From Bacteroidales bacterium UBA6346 (GTDB lineage: Bacteria > Bacteroidota > Bacteroidia > Bacteroidales > UBA932): a stretch of DNA of 16,912 nt. The stretch lies in NCBI GenBank assembly GCA_002438905.1, contig DJSA01000009.1, positions 1 to 16,912 of the forward strand, written 5' to 3'. A program made the position numbers and the translations under genes. Of this stretch, positions 6,575-14,651 are shown one piece after another (position 1 is the stretch's first letter; each line of letters begins with the position of its first letter). The notes under the pieces were generated by a model. It ran no database searches. It was not told the origin of the DNA and worked only from the letters and a program-made list of their open reading frames with translations.

Positions 6575-9574
6575 ATGAAACGCATAATAACCGCCGTAAT
6601 CCTTGCTGTACTTACATCCTCCGCGATGTCGGCGCAGAACCGGATTCGCGGCTGTGTCCGTGACGAGGCCGGGGAACCGCTTGCCGGAGTCTCTGTCGTC
6701 ACGCAGGTTGACGGGAAGACAGTCGGTGCCATGACCGATGCTGACGGTAACTTCTCGATGAATATCCGACCAGGGGGGGGGAATGTTCTAACCTTCAGTA
6801 GCTTAGGCTTCGCGACTATTGAACTCGCGGCAGCCGGACAAATGGACGTCGTTCTCAAGGAAGACAGGAAAATTCTTGACGAATCGGTTGTCATCGGCTA
6901 TGGAACGGTAAAGAAGAAAGATCTCCTCGGTTCCGTTTCCACGGTTCGTGAGCAGTCTCTCCAGGATCGTACTTCCGGAGGCGTGGTGCAGTCCATGCAG
7001 GGACTTGTCTCCGGCGTGAACATCACTTCAAGCGGCAAGCCAGGCTCCAATGCCTCTATTAAAATTCGAGGAATCGGCTCTTTCACCGGGAACTCTCCGC
7101 TGTTCATAGTCGACGGCTCGTACGGCGGAAGTGAACTCGGGCTCAACGTTGAAGATATCGAGTCAATTCAGGTTCTCAAAGACGCCTCTTCCGCTGCAAT
7201 CTACGGTTCTCGTGCTGCCAGCGGAGTGGTTATCATCACGACAAAGAAAGGCAAGATCGGCGACCTCAAGGTCAAGTTTGATGGAGGTGTGCAGGTTTAC
7301 TGGCTTCCTCGCTACGACCTGATGGATGCCGAAACTTATAAGAAATACGATGATATGGCGTATGAAAACGCCATTCTTTCTGGCGTCAGCGGCGTAAAGG
7401 GGCTTCAGAATCATTATGACGGCAACACTGACTGGCAGGACGAGATGCTGAGCACGGCTCTTATCCAAAACTACAATGTCTCGCTGTCCGGCGGAAGCAA
7501 GTCTGTAAATTACTACACTTCTATAAACTACAAGGACGACAACGGAGCCCTTAAATACTCTAGCTTTGAGCAGGTGGGATTCCGTGTCAACACTTCAGGA
7601 CGGAAGGGACGCTTCGAGTATGGGGAGAATTTCTTCTTCACGAAGTCGTGGACTTCCAATCTCACCGGCAACCCGTGGGCAAACTTCATTGCCATGCCTC
7701 CGACAATTCCCGTCTATGATTCCGAACATAGCGGAGGATATGGCTACGGCGACCCTGACAGAGCCAATACATACGCGCTGAACCCAGTGGCACAGAACGA
7801 GATACTTCACAGCGACAATGCACAGCAGTATCTCTATGGCGATGTCTTCGGAAAGTTCGACTTCATCCCGAATATTCTCAATGTAAAGGTGAACTTCTCC
7901 TACAAGAACTACCTCGGAGAGACGTCCACGCTTCGTAAGAAGGGCAACTGGACCATGGGGCAGGGGGATGACGCAGCATATATATCCTACGAGACAGCCA
8001 AGCATGACAGAATACTCGTAGAACCTACGCTCAATTATGCGCAGACTGTCGGACGTCATGACATAAGTGCCGTAGCCGGATGGTCATTCGACAAGTTCCA
8101 TGAGGAATATCGCGGAGAGACGAAACTCGACCCGCTTGTTGTCGGCGACAAGTACATCACCTCATTCAACTCGGCCACAGGCACTCAGACCTGCACAGGA
8201 AGTTACATCGAGTATGCGCTTATGTCATATTTTGCAAGGGTCAACTACTCTTTCGATGACCGCTATCTTATCCAGCTCACCGGCCGTCGTGACGGTACGT
8301 CGAGACTTCCGAAGAATACCCGCTGGTCAAACTTCGGCTCCGTGTCGCTCGGCTGGCGTATAAGCAAGGAAAAGTTCTTCAATGTTGACTGGATTGACGA
8401 TCTGAAGCTCCGCGCGAATCTCGGAACTCTCGGGAACACGAACATAGGTGCTTGGGACTATCAGGCAATCATCAATACAGCTCCACGTGCAGTGATGGAC
8501 GGAGACGACATCGTGATCGGAAAGACACAGTCGAACCTTACCAACAACGAACTTGTCTGGGAAAGGAAGACCACGGCAAATGTCGGCGTGGACTTCACGG
8601 CTCTCGGAACACGGCTCACTGCGTCGGCAGAGTATTATTACTCAAAGAGTTCCGATCTGCTTCTTTCCCTCCCTGTCCTTATGACGACCGGCAACGAGGG
8701 CGGTGCTCCGACCGTGAATGCCGGTTCTCTACAGAACACCGGAATTGAGTTCGAACTTGGCTGGCACGACAATGCTGGTGATTTCTCATACGCGGTCAAT
8801 GCGAACCTCTCGACTTGCTGGAACAAGGTTCTCAATCTAGGATATGGCAATACGGTCTACTACACGGCCTATTCCAAGTCCGAAATAGGTAAGCCTCTCG
8901 GACAGTGGTATCTCTACAAGACTCTCGGCATCTTCCAGTCAATGGATGAGGTCAGAAATCACAAGAGTGCAGACGGTACGATTATCCAGCCGGACGCGAA
9001 ACCGGGTGACATCATCTACGACGACTACAACGGCGACGGAATCATAAGTTCCGAAGACAGGCAAATTGTCGGCAGTCCTTGGGCAAAGCTTTATGCCGGG
9101 CTGAACGTGTCCCTTGCCTGGAAAGGGCTTGACCTGAATATTTCTGGCTACGGGCGTTTCGGCCAGAAGGTCTACAACGGGGCTAGGGCCACCGCTGCGG
9201 ACTTTTCGACCAATCAGAACAATTTCAATGATTATCGACCATGGACCGCAAGCGATCCGTCAACAACGACACCTCGGGCACTTTATGGCGATACACGCAA
9301 CTCCCGTGCAGATCAGGACAGATGGCTTGAGGACGGCTCATTCTTCAGAATCAGCGACATATCCCTTGGATACAGCCTCCCGGCGTCTGCCATATCAAAG
9401 GTAAAGCTTGAGGCCGTGCGATTCTCTGTGACGGCAAAGAATCTCATAACGTTCACAAAATATTCCGGACTTGATCCTGAGTTTGCCGACAGCGGAATCT
9501 ACACCATCGGCTATGACGGCTGCTCGTTCCCTAATCCGAGGTCTGTGCAGTTCGCGGTTTCTTTCACATTTTAG
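6575..9574 (+). CDS. SusC/RagA-family TonB-dependent outer-membrane receptor
   Basis: A 999-residue SusC-like TonB-dependent transporter. It has a signal peptide ending AMSA (residue 20), then a carboxypeptidase-regulatory-like beta-sandwich (about 23-95). A TonB-box region DESVVIGYGTVKKKDL (102-117) follows, then the plug with IRGIGSFTGNSPLFIVDG (164-181) and the SusC signature NVEDIESIQVLKDASSAAIYG (191-211). A 22-strand barrel is expected after that, and the C-terminus VSFTF ends in phenylalanine as outer-membrane barrels do. No N-terminal STN domain is present, so anti-sigma signalling is not expected. It is followed after 13 bp by its SusD partner. Ligand is inferred from context: ribose, nucleosides or other ribosides. 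A run of nine G (6773-6781, encoding Gly67-69) lies inside the beta-sandwich domain. A slip there would frameshift the receptor. Confidence 0.95.
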   Translation: MKRIITAVILAVLTSSAMSAQNRIRGCVRDEAGEPLAGVSVVTQVDGKTVGAMTDADGNFSMNIRPGGGNVLTFSSLGFATIELAAAGQMDVVLKEDRKILDESVVIGYGTVKKKDLLGSVSTVREQSLQDRTSGGVVQSMQGLVSGVNITSSGKPGSNASIKIRGIGSFTGNSPLFIVDGSYGGSELGLNVEDIESIQVLKDASSAAIYGSRAASGVVIITTKKGKIGDLKVKFDGGVQVYWLPRYDLMDAETYKKYDDMAYENAILSGVSGVKGLQNHYDGNTDWQDEMLSTALIQNYNVSLSGGSKSVNYYTSINYKDDNGALKYSSFEQVGFRVNTSGRKGRFEYGENFFFTKSWTSNLTGNPWANFIAMPPTIPVYDSEHSGGYGYGDPDRANTYALNPVAQNEILHSDNAQQYLYGDVFGKFDFIPNILNVKVNFSYKNYLGETSTLRKKGNWTMGQGDDAAYISYETAKHDRILVEPTLNYAQTVGRHDISAVAGWSFDKFHEEYRGETKLDPLVVGDKYITSFNSATGTQTCTGSYIEYALMSYFARVNYSFDDRYLIQLTGRRDGTSRLPKNTRWSNFGSVSLGWRISKEKFFNVDWIDDLKLRANLGTLGNTNIGAWDYQAIINTAPRAVMDGDDIVIGKTQSNLTNNELVWERKTTANVGVDFTALGTRLTASAEYYYSKSSDLLLSLPVLMTTGNEGGAPTVNAGSLQNTGIEFELGWHDNAGDFSYAVNANLSTCWNKVLNLGYGNTVYYTAYSKSEIGKPLGQWYLYKTLGIFQSMDEVRNHKSADGTIIQPDAKPGDIIYDDYNGDGIISSEDRQIVGSPWAKLYAGLNVSLAWKGLDLNISGYGRFGQKVYNGARATAADFSTNQNNFNDYRPWTASDPSTTTPRALYGDTRNSRADQDRWLEDGSFFRISDISLGYSLPASAISKVKLEAVRFSVTAKNLITFTKYSGLDPEFADSGIYTIGYDGCSFPNPRSVQFAVSFTF
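6773..6781 (+). repeat. G9 homopolymer in the SusC-like gene
   Basis: Nine consecutive G, read as three GGG glycine codons (residues 67-69 of the receptor). Gains or losses of one G would end translation early and remove the receptor. Such tracts can act as slipped-strand phase switches; they are also common sequencing error sites. The frame is intact in this sequence. Confidence 0.9.
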
Positions 9575-9587
9575 AAAATTCTGAGTC

Positions 9588-11186
9588 ATGAAACGTTTTG
9601 TTATATTTCTATTTGCCGTTGCGGCGGTTTGCGGCATAAACTCATGCGACGCCCTTGACATCCAGAACGAGAACGGGCTTTCAACGGGGATGTTCTGGAA
9701 GACTCAGGATGACATAAATTCCGGTCTGAACGCCGTGTACGGGATGTTTTATCGTCAAGGGACATGGACCCGCAACATCTATACACAGCTCAACGGCATG
9801 GCGGATGACGGCGTAAGTTACGCCGGATGGACTGAACTCAGCGAGTGGACGAAATTCAAGTTTACCGACTACAATTTCAATGAATGCAACGTAAAGATGT
9901 GGAAAGAACATTGGACGGCAATCAATAGGGCGAACCAGGTGCTTGACCATATTGATGACACTTCAATCGCGTTTGATAGTGAAGAAAATCGTCTGGACAT
10001 GAAGGCACAGGCTCTGTGGCTGCGCTCGTTCTACTATTTCTATATGGTGGCGATGTGGGACAATGTTCCTCTGATAATGAAGACGTCTTCCGCATCGGAT
10101 CAGCCCAGAAACACGAAAGATGACCCTGCGGCGCAGGCGGACATTGTCTTTACGCAGATTGAGACGGACTTGAATTGGGCGATAGAGCATCTTCCGCTAG
10201 AGAGGACAAAAGAGGTCGCACGTCCGACCAAGGGCGCGGCGTATGGACTTCTTGCGAAAGTGTATATGCAGCACAAGAAATGGCAGGAAGCAGAGAAGTG
10301 TCTGAATTGGATTGTCGAGGGCGAAGGAAAGTCTGTCTATAGCCTTGAGCCGAAATGGGAGGACAACTTCAACTGCAAGACAGAGAACAACTGCGAGTCG
10401 CTTTATGAAATCCAGTTTTCTCTCACCAACTATGTCGGCTTTGACCAGACGGACAACTATCTTGATGCCAATGCCCAGGTGGGCACGCAGATAGAGGTGA
10501 ACCAGTCTCCCAAAGGCATGGGATGGAACAACATCGAGTGCAACCGATGGGTTGTGGACTGGTTCAAGAGGGAAAAGACCGTTGACGGCAAGAATGACCC
10601 ACGACTGTTCTATACCTGCTGGTATGCGCAGGCCGAGGCCGATTTCCCGGAGCATCCGAACCAGCTTATCTACGGCAAGGCATGGAACGAATACAGATAT
10701 TCTGCGACGGACAATCAGCGGGTTTTCATCAAGAAATACTCCACAGGCGTCACTCCTCTCTACTATTGGAACGACAATAATTTTCGCTCAATCAGGCTTG
10801 CGGACATGCTCCTGCTCTATGCCGAGTGCCTGAATGAACTCAATGGCGGGCCTACGTCGGATGCCGTGAGGTATATGAACGAGGTCAGGACAAGGGTCGG
10901 GCTTCCTGAGATTGCGAAGAGCAGCTATTATGATGGTGCCGCCATTACTTCCGACTATGCGGCCTTTAAGAAGCATATTAAGGTGGAGCGTGCCCTTGAA
11001 CTTGCGTTCGAGTGCGTAAGGTGGATTGACCTCAAGCGCTGGGGCTTTGATGATGCCACGGTCTCTGAACTCAAGACAAGGGATGCCGATTTCGACAACT
11101 TCGCCCTTGGGAAAAACGAGCGCATGCCTATACCCCAAAGCGATTGCGACAATAATCCAAATCTCTGGCAAAATCCTAATTATTAA
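9588..11186 (+). CDS. RagB/SusD-family substrate-binding lipoprotein
   Basis: A 532-residue SusD-like outer-membrane lipoprotein that forms the lid of the SusC receptor. The signal peptide ends GINSC, with the lipidated Cys at residue 20, followed by DALDIQNENG. Downstream parts match the SusD fold: MFWKTQDDINSGLNAVYGMF near the N-terminus, the WTAINRANQVLDHID helix, the QALWLRSFYYFYMVAMWDNVPL segment, and the C-terminal ERALELAFECVRWIDLKRWG and MPIPQSDCDNNPNLWQNPNY. The ending is typical of the family. It starts 13 bp after the SusC stop and is clearly co-transcribed. Ligand specificity cannot be read from the sequence; by context it binds ribose-containing compounds. Confidence 0.95.
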   Translation: MKRFVIFLFAVAAVCGINSCDALDIQNENGLSTGMFWKTQDDINSGLNAVYGMFYRQGTWTRNIYTQLNGMADDGVSYAGWTELSEWTKFKFTDYNFNECNVKMWKEHWTAINRANQVLDHIDDTSIAFDSEENRLDMKAQALWLRSFYYFYMVAMWDNVPLIMKTSSASDQPRNTKDDPAAQADIVFTQIETDLNWAIEHLPLERTKEVARPTKGAAYGLLAKVYMQHKKWQEAEKCLNWIVEGEGKSVYSLEPKWEDNFNCKTENNCESLYEIQFSLTNYVGFDQTDNYLDANAQVGTQIEVNQSPKGMGWNNIECNRWVVDWFKREKTVDGKNDPRLFYTCWYAQAEADFPEHPNQLIYGKAWNEYRYSATDNQRVFIKKYSTGVTPLYYWNDNNFRSIRLADMLLLYAECLNELNGGPTSDAVRYMNEVRTRVGLPEIAKSSYYDGAAITSDYAAFKKHIKVERALELAFECVRWIDLKRWGFDDATVSELKTRDADFDNFALGKNERMPIPQSDCDNNPNLWQNPNY

Positions 11187-11218
11187 TTCGATAACACAAA
11201 CTTTTAACAAGACACATT

Positions 11219-12316
11219 ATGAAGAAGATGTTTTTCTTTGCAAGTGCTGCCATAATGCTCCTTGCATCCTGTGCAAAGCAGGAGGAACCGCAGGCAGGTC
11301 CGGAATTCGGACTTTCTCCTGTAATCAATAACGTCGTTCCGGAGGGCGGAACCGTAGAACTTACAATCACCGGGAAGGATGCCTGGACCATCGAGTTTAC
11401 CGAATGGTCTACGAAAAATACCGACTGGTGTACAACAGAAGTTTCTGAGGGCGAGGGCGAGTTCGTCCTTAAACTTAACGTCGAGCAGGCAGTTTCAACA
11501 ACAGACCAGCGTTCGGTGATTGTCGAGGTCTCCAACGGCACGAAGACTCTTCAGTCAAAGATAATCCAGGCTCCTCTTCAGCTCGGAGAAGGCGAAGTGC
11601 TTATCATCGGCCTTGACGGTAAGGGCCGCGTGTGGTCCGCATTCAACCTCGCCGACAAAGGCAAGTTCGAGACTGACATTGAGGCAGTCACGGCAGTTTT
11701 CCAGTTCAACCGCGATAAGGCATGGCCTTTCGACCCGTCAAAGAACGGCGGCGCTTTCGGCGGCGGTGCTCCTTCAGCGGATGGAATGGTGCCGGTAGAG
11801 GGCTTCGTTGACGCTTGCAAGGCATATTCAGAACCTCATCGTCTGTTCGACGAGAACGATCCGGCCAAGGCTATTGATGACGAGGATGCATGGGACGATG
11901 CAAATGACCCTTGCCCTGAAGGCTGGCGGGTGCCGACATCTTGGGAACTCATCCAGACAATCGGTTTCTCCGAGGATGTCACGTCAAAGGAAAAATTCAA
12001 CTGCATTCGTGTGGAGGCCGGTGAGCGCGGATTTACAAAGCCGGGTCTTATCGTCGGCTGGGGACAGAACGTCCCTGACAGAATCAACAAGAACAACATC
12101 ACCGAAGAGGGCGGTCTGTTCATTCCTCAATCCGGTTGGCTTTCTTCAGGCGGTTACACTGACAGAACGTGGATGTTCACTCTTTGGGGCGCCACTTCTC
12201 ACAATGATAGTCTTGCAGGTCTTTATCTCACGACCTACAATGACTATTGCGACCATTGGGGCTGGGGCGATGGCCACAAGGAATATGCTACCGTAGTCCG
12301 TTGCATTAAGAAATAA
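11219..12316 (+). CDS. Surface lipoprotein with BACON-like and FISUMP domains
   Basis: A 365-residue lipoprotein of unknown function, in the slot that SusE/SusF-type surface glycan-binding proteins usually take. The signal peptide has lipobox LLASC with Cys18. Residues about 28-118 look like a BACON-type beta-sandwich: GGTVELTITGKDAWTI, TDWCT, the R..VIVEVSNG strand and a closing IIQAP. Residues about 130-365 resemble the Fibrobacter succinogenes major paralogous (FISUMP) domain: NDPCPEGWRVPTSWELIQTIG (229-249) and the C-terminal ATVVRCIKK. That fold is related to C-type-lectin-like domains. No catalytic motif is evident, so ligand binding is the best guess. It starts 32 bp after SusD and is followed by a stem-loop before the hydrolase gene. 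The domain calls are moderately sure; the ligand is unknown. Confidence 0.75.
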   Translation: MKKMFFFASAAIMLLASCAKQEEPQAGPEFGLSPVINNVVPEGGTVELTITGKDAWTIEFTEWSTKNTDWCTTEVSEGEGEFVLKLNVEQAVSTTDQRSVIVEVSNGTKTLQSKIIQAPLQLGEGEVLIIGLDGKGRVWSAFNLADKGKFETDIEAVTAVFQFNRDKAWPFDPSKNGGAFGGGAPSADGMVPVEGFVDACKAYSEPHRLFDENDPAKAIDDEDAWDDANDPCPEGWRVPTSWELIQTIGFSEDVTSKEKFNCIRVEAGERGFTKPGLIVGWGQNVPDRINKNNITEEGGLFIPQSGWLSSGGYTDRTWMFTLWGATSHNDSLAGLYLTTYNDYCDHWGWGDGHKEYATVVRCIKK

Positions 12317-12329
12317 TTGCTATATTGTG

Positions 12330-12361
12330 CTCCCGTTCCGGCCTCGTGTCCGGAGCGGGAG
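12330..12361 (+). terminator. Stem-loop between the lipoprotein and nucleoside hydrolase genes
   Basis: Arms CTCCCGTTCCGG (12330-12341) and CCGGAGCGGGAG (12350-12361) pair over 12 bp with one G-U, around an 8-nt loop. No U-tract follows directly; a T5 run begins 13 nt later, just before the ATG at 12379. It may be an attenuator, or an RNA stability element lowering expression of the two downstream genes relative to susCD. Confidence 0.6.
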
Positions 12362-12378
12362 ACTTTAAAATCATTTTT

Positions 12379-13401
12379 ATGAAAAGAGTATTTACCGCAG
12401 TCGCCGTTGCCGCAGTTATGCTGGCAGCGTGTGACAGTCCGTCTGAGACATCTGCAGTCAATGTCATTATAGAAACGGATCTCGGGAACGACGTTGACGA
12501 TGCCCTTGCTCTCGGATTGGCATATAATTATGTAGATTCCGGAAAGATGAATCTCCTTGCCATAACGATTAACAAGGAGGGGCGTGCCCCCGGGGAATTC
12601 TGCGACATCCTGAACACGTTCTACGGGCATCCGGAAATCCCGATAGGGGTCATCCGCGAGGGCGCGTCCTATTGTGAGGATGATGCGGTAAATTATGCGA
12701 AGGCTGTCGTGGAAATGAAGAATGAAGACGGCACGCCGGCTTTCGCCCGTTCAGTCAGTGACTACGACACTCTTCCTGACGCGCCCGTGCTTTACAGGAA
12801 GATTCTTGTGGGACAGGAGGACAAGTCCGTCGTTGTCGTTTCAATCGGCTTTTCCACTAATCTGATTAAGCTTCTCGAAACATCGGGTGACGAGTGGTCT
12901 CCGCTCTCGGGAAAGGAACTTGTGGCGAAAAAGGTGAAGCTTTTGGTCGCCATGGCCGGCAACTTCGAAGATCCGAATTTTCATGAATACAACGTTATGA
13001 AGGACGTGCCGTCGGCCAAAGCCGTGTTGGAAGGCTGGCCTTCGCCGGTGGTTGTCACACCGTTTGAACTTGGCATAAAGACCTGCTATCCTGCTGGGAG
13101 CATTGAGAACGACTTCGACTGGGCATCGCTCAATCCTATTGTCGAGGCATACAAGTCCTATCTTCCGATGCCTTATGACCGTCCTATGTGGGATCCGACC
13201 GCTCTTGTCTATGCCGTTGAGGGCGAGAATTGGTTCACGATGTCTGAAAAAGGGCATATTACCGTGACTGACGAAGGCTCGACGCTGTTTACGCCAGATG
13301 CTGCCGGTGACAGGCAATATATGATGGCAGATTCCCTTCAGAGAAAGGCTCTTGTGGAACATTTTGTGGAACTTATACCATTCAAACCAAAATCGAAATG
13401 A
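12379..13401 (+). CDS. Lipoprotein nucleoside hydrolase (IU-NH family)
   Basis: A 340-residue inosine-uridine-preferring nucleoside hydrolase family protein that would split ribonucleosides into ribose and free base. I place the start at 12379 rather than the upstream in-frame ATG 12325. From 12379 the protein begins with a clean lipoprotein signal peptide, MKRVFTAVAVAAVMLAAC (Cys18); the earlier start would add 18 residues encoded by the stem-loop. The metal-binding N-terminal motif reads ETDLGNDVDDALAL (32-45), with Asp34, Asp38, Asp40 and Asp41. AGNFEDPNFHEYN (193-205) is the sugar-binding N.....E.N motif, and WDPTALVYA (271-279) supplies the last metal Asp (272). Many family members are cytoplasmic; the lipobox puts this one in the periplasm or on the surface, so it feeds the ribose permease. 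Its stop overlaps the next start (ATGA). Base preference is unknown. Confidence 0.88.
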   Translation: MKRVFTAVAVAAVMLAACDSPSETSAVNVIIETDLGNDVDDALALGLAYNYVDSGKMNLLAITINKEGRAPGEFCDILNTFYGHPEIPIGVIREGASYCEDDAVNYAKAVVEMKNEDGTPAFARSVSDYDTLPDAPVLYRKILVGQEDKSVVVVSIGFSTNLIKLLETSGDEWSPLSGKELVAKKVKLLVAMAGNFEDPNFHEYNVMKDVPSAKAVLEGWPSPVVVTPFELGIKTCYPAGSIENDFDWASLNPIVEAYKSYLPMPYDRPMWDPTALVYAVEGENWFTMSEKGHITVTDEGSTLFTPDAAGDRQYMMADSLQRKALVEHFVELIPFKPKSK

Positions 13402-14492
13402 AAATCACTCGACAACTGATTGGCCTTGCACTTGTTCCGGCGTTTCTGTGTGCCTGCGCTCGTGAGGATGCTCCGGCTCAGGAAGACGGTGGCGGTCACG
13501 CATACAAGTCCGTCACAAAATGGCGCGAACCGATTGACATTTTCGGATTTCAGCCGGAGAACCGCTATGCCTATTGCCCTTCCGTACTTGAAATGGAGGA
13601 CGGCTCATGCCACATGTTTTTCTGCGGGAACCCTGAAGCCGGCAAGATGGTTGACAACATCTACCATATAGAAATTAAGGCAGACGGGACAAAGACGGCT
13701 CCTGTGAGTGTGCTCCAGCCAACACCGGACACGTGGGACAGCTATCATTGCTGTGACCCGAGCGTCATCAGGGGCAAGTTCAGAATGGGCGGAGTTGACT
13801 ACAAATACGCCATGTTCTATCTTGGCATAGACAAGGCTGACTGCAAGGGAAATGAAGTCGGAGTGGCTTTCAGCAACGATTTGAACGCGACTTCGTGGGT
13901 GAAATATTCCAAGCAGGTTATCGCCTTTCCGGATGACAGGGACAAGGCCTGGGGCGTAGGACAGCCATCGGCATTCTCACTCGACCGCGAGGGCTCAGTG
14001 CTGCTTACCTACACGCGAGGTGATACCAAAGGCACCGGCGTGTTGTTCTGTCAGCTTGATATGAGTGACATGGACAACCTTAAAGTTGGTGAGGCAAAGT
14101 CGGTGAGTTCTATGGGATTTAATATTTCTTTGCACAATTGCGACTTTGCCGTTGACGAGACGAATCAAAAGGTTGTCGGCGTATTCTCGGGAACATGCCC
14201 CGATGTGTATCCGTCATACATAGAATCATATCAATGCGTGGCATACACCGCGTTGGACTTATTTCTTGATGGCAAAGGCACATGGACTCGCCTCCCGGAC
14301 ATAGATTATTCCGTAACCGGCTTCTACAGGAATCATAATGCCTGTCTCCTTCGCGATGAATATGGCTATCTGAAGACTTACAAGACTCCGTCAGTGTTCT
14401 ACACAGTCTCGGGGACTGCACACGTCGCGGAATGGTCATACCACATCTACCGCGTTGATTCCGTGATTGAGAAAGTTGAAGTCACCGGCTGA
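13398..14492 (+). CDS. Glycoside-hydrolase-like five-bladed beta-propeller lipoprotein
   Basis: A 364-residue lipoprotein with signal peptide MKITRQLIGLALVPAFLCAC (probable lipid Cys20). The body resembles five-bladed propellers of the GH43/GH32/GH130 kind. A blade motif recurs at 58-69-residue spacing: YCPSV (59), CDPSV (119), GQPSA (188), HNCDF (246) and HNACL (313), which points to five blades. Conserved-looking acids on the central axis include Asp120 and Asp249, but I cannot assign a catalytic set or CAZy family. The 4-bp ATGA overlap with the nucleoside hydrolase implies coupled translation and a shared pathway. A predicted glycoside hydrolase is also reported in Bacteroides rus loci (recollection). 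A role in freeing ribose from larger ribosides is inference; a non-catalytic binding protein is the alternative. It is the last gene of the cluster. Confidence 0.72.
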   Translation: MKITRQLIGLALVPAFLCACAREDAPAQEDGGGHAYKSVTKWREPIDIFGFQPENRYAYCPSVLEMEDGSCHMFFCGNPEAGKMVDNIYHIEIKADGTKTAPVSVLQPTPDTWDSYHCCDPSVIRGKFRMGGVDYKYAMFYLGIDKADCKGNEVGVAFSNDLNATSWVKYSKQVIAFPDDRDKAWGVGQPSAFSLDREGSVLLTYTRGDTKGTGVLFCQLDMSDMDNLKVGEAKSVSSMGFNISLHNCDFAVDETNQKVVGVFSGTCPDVYPSYIESYQCVAYTALDLFLDGKGTWTRLPDIDYSVTGFYRNHNACLLRDEYGYLKTYKTPSVFYTVSGTAHVAEWSYHIYRVDSVIEKVEVTG

Positions 14493-14559
14493 TGAACTTC
14501 AGTCCCCCTTCTTGCCCGTCTCGTTGAACTGACGGCTAAGTAGGTTGATAACCAACATA

Positions 14560-14630
14560 ATACAAAAAGTGTCGGTTGGAAACCGCATTTTTCTTACAAG
14601 AGTGTCGGTTAGAACCGACACTTTTTGTAT
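14560..14630. repeat. 18-bp inverted repeat plus a third copy around the ATPase promoter
   Basis: ATACAAAAAGTGTCGGTT (14560-14577) is repeated perfectly in inverted orientation at 14613-14630. A third copy of the core, AGTGTCGGTT (14601-14610), stands in direct orientation to the first and forms a 10-2-10 palindrome with the inverted copy (14601-14622). The inverted arm runs into the TATATTTG promoter box. The arrangement fits cooperative binding by a repressor, possibly an autoregulatory one. A transcribed hairpin is less likely because the promoter follows it. Confidence 0.85.
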
Positions 14631-14635
14631 ATTTG
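14628..14635 (+). promoter_or_regulatory. -7 box TATATTTG for the AAA ATPase gene
   Basis: A full TAnnTTTG match overlapping the end of the inverted repeat by three bases and lying 16 bp before the ATG at 14652, which implies a leader near 10 nt. The -33 position falls inside the palindrome, so a protein bound there would block transcription. Confidence 0.6.
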
Positions 14636-14651
14636 CAAAAATCAATGAATT

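Noticed and set aside
12325..12378. Longer start for the nucleoside hydrolase at ATG 12325
   Set aside because: It would add 18 residues encoded by the GC-rich stem-loop and bury the clear lipoprotein signal peptide that begins at 12379.
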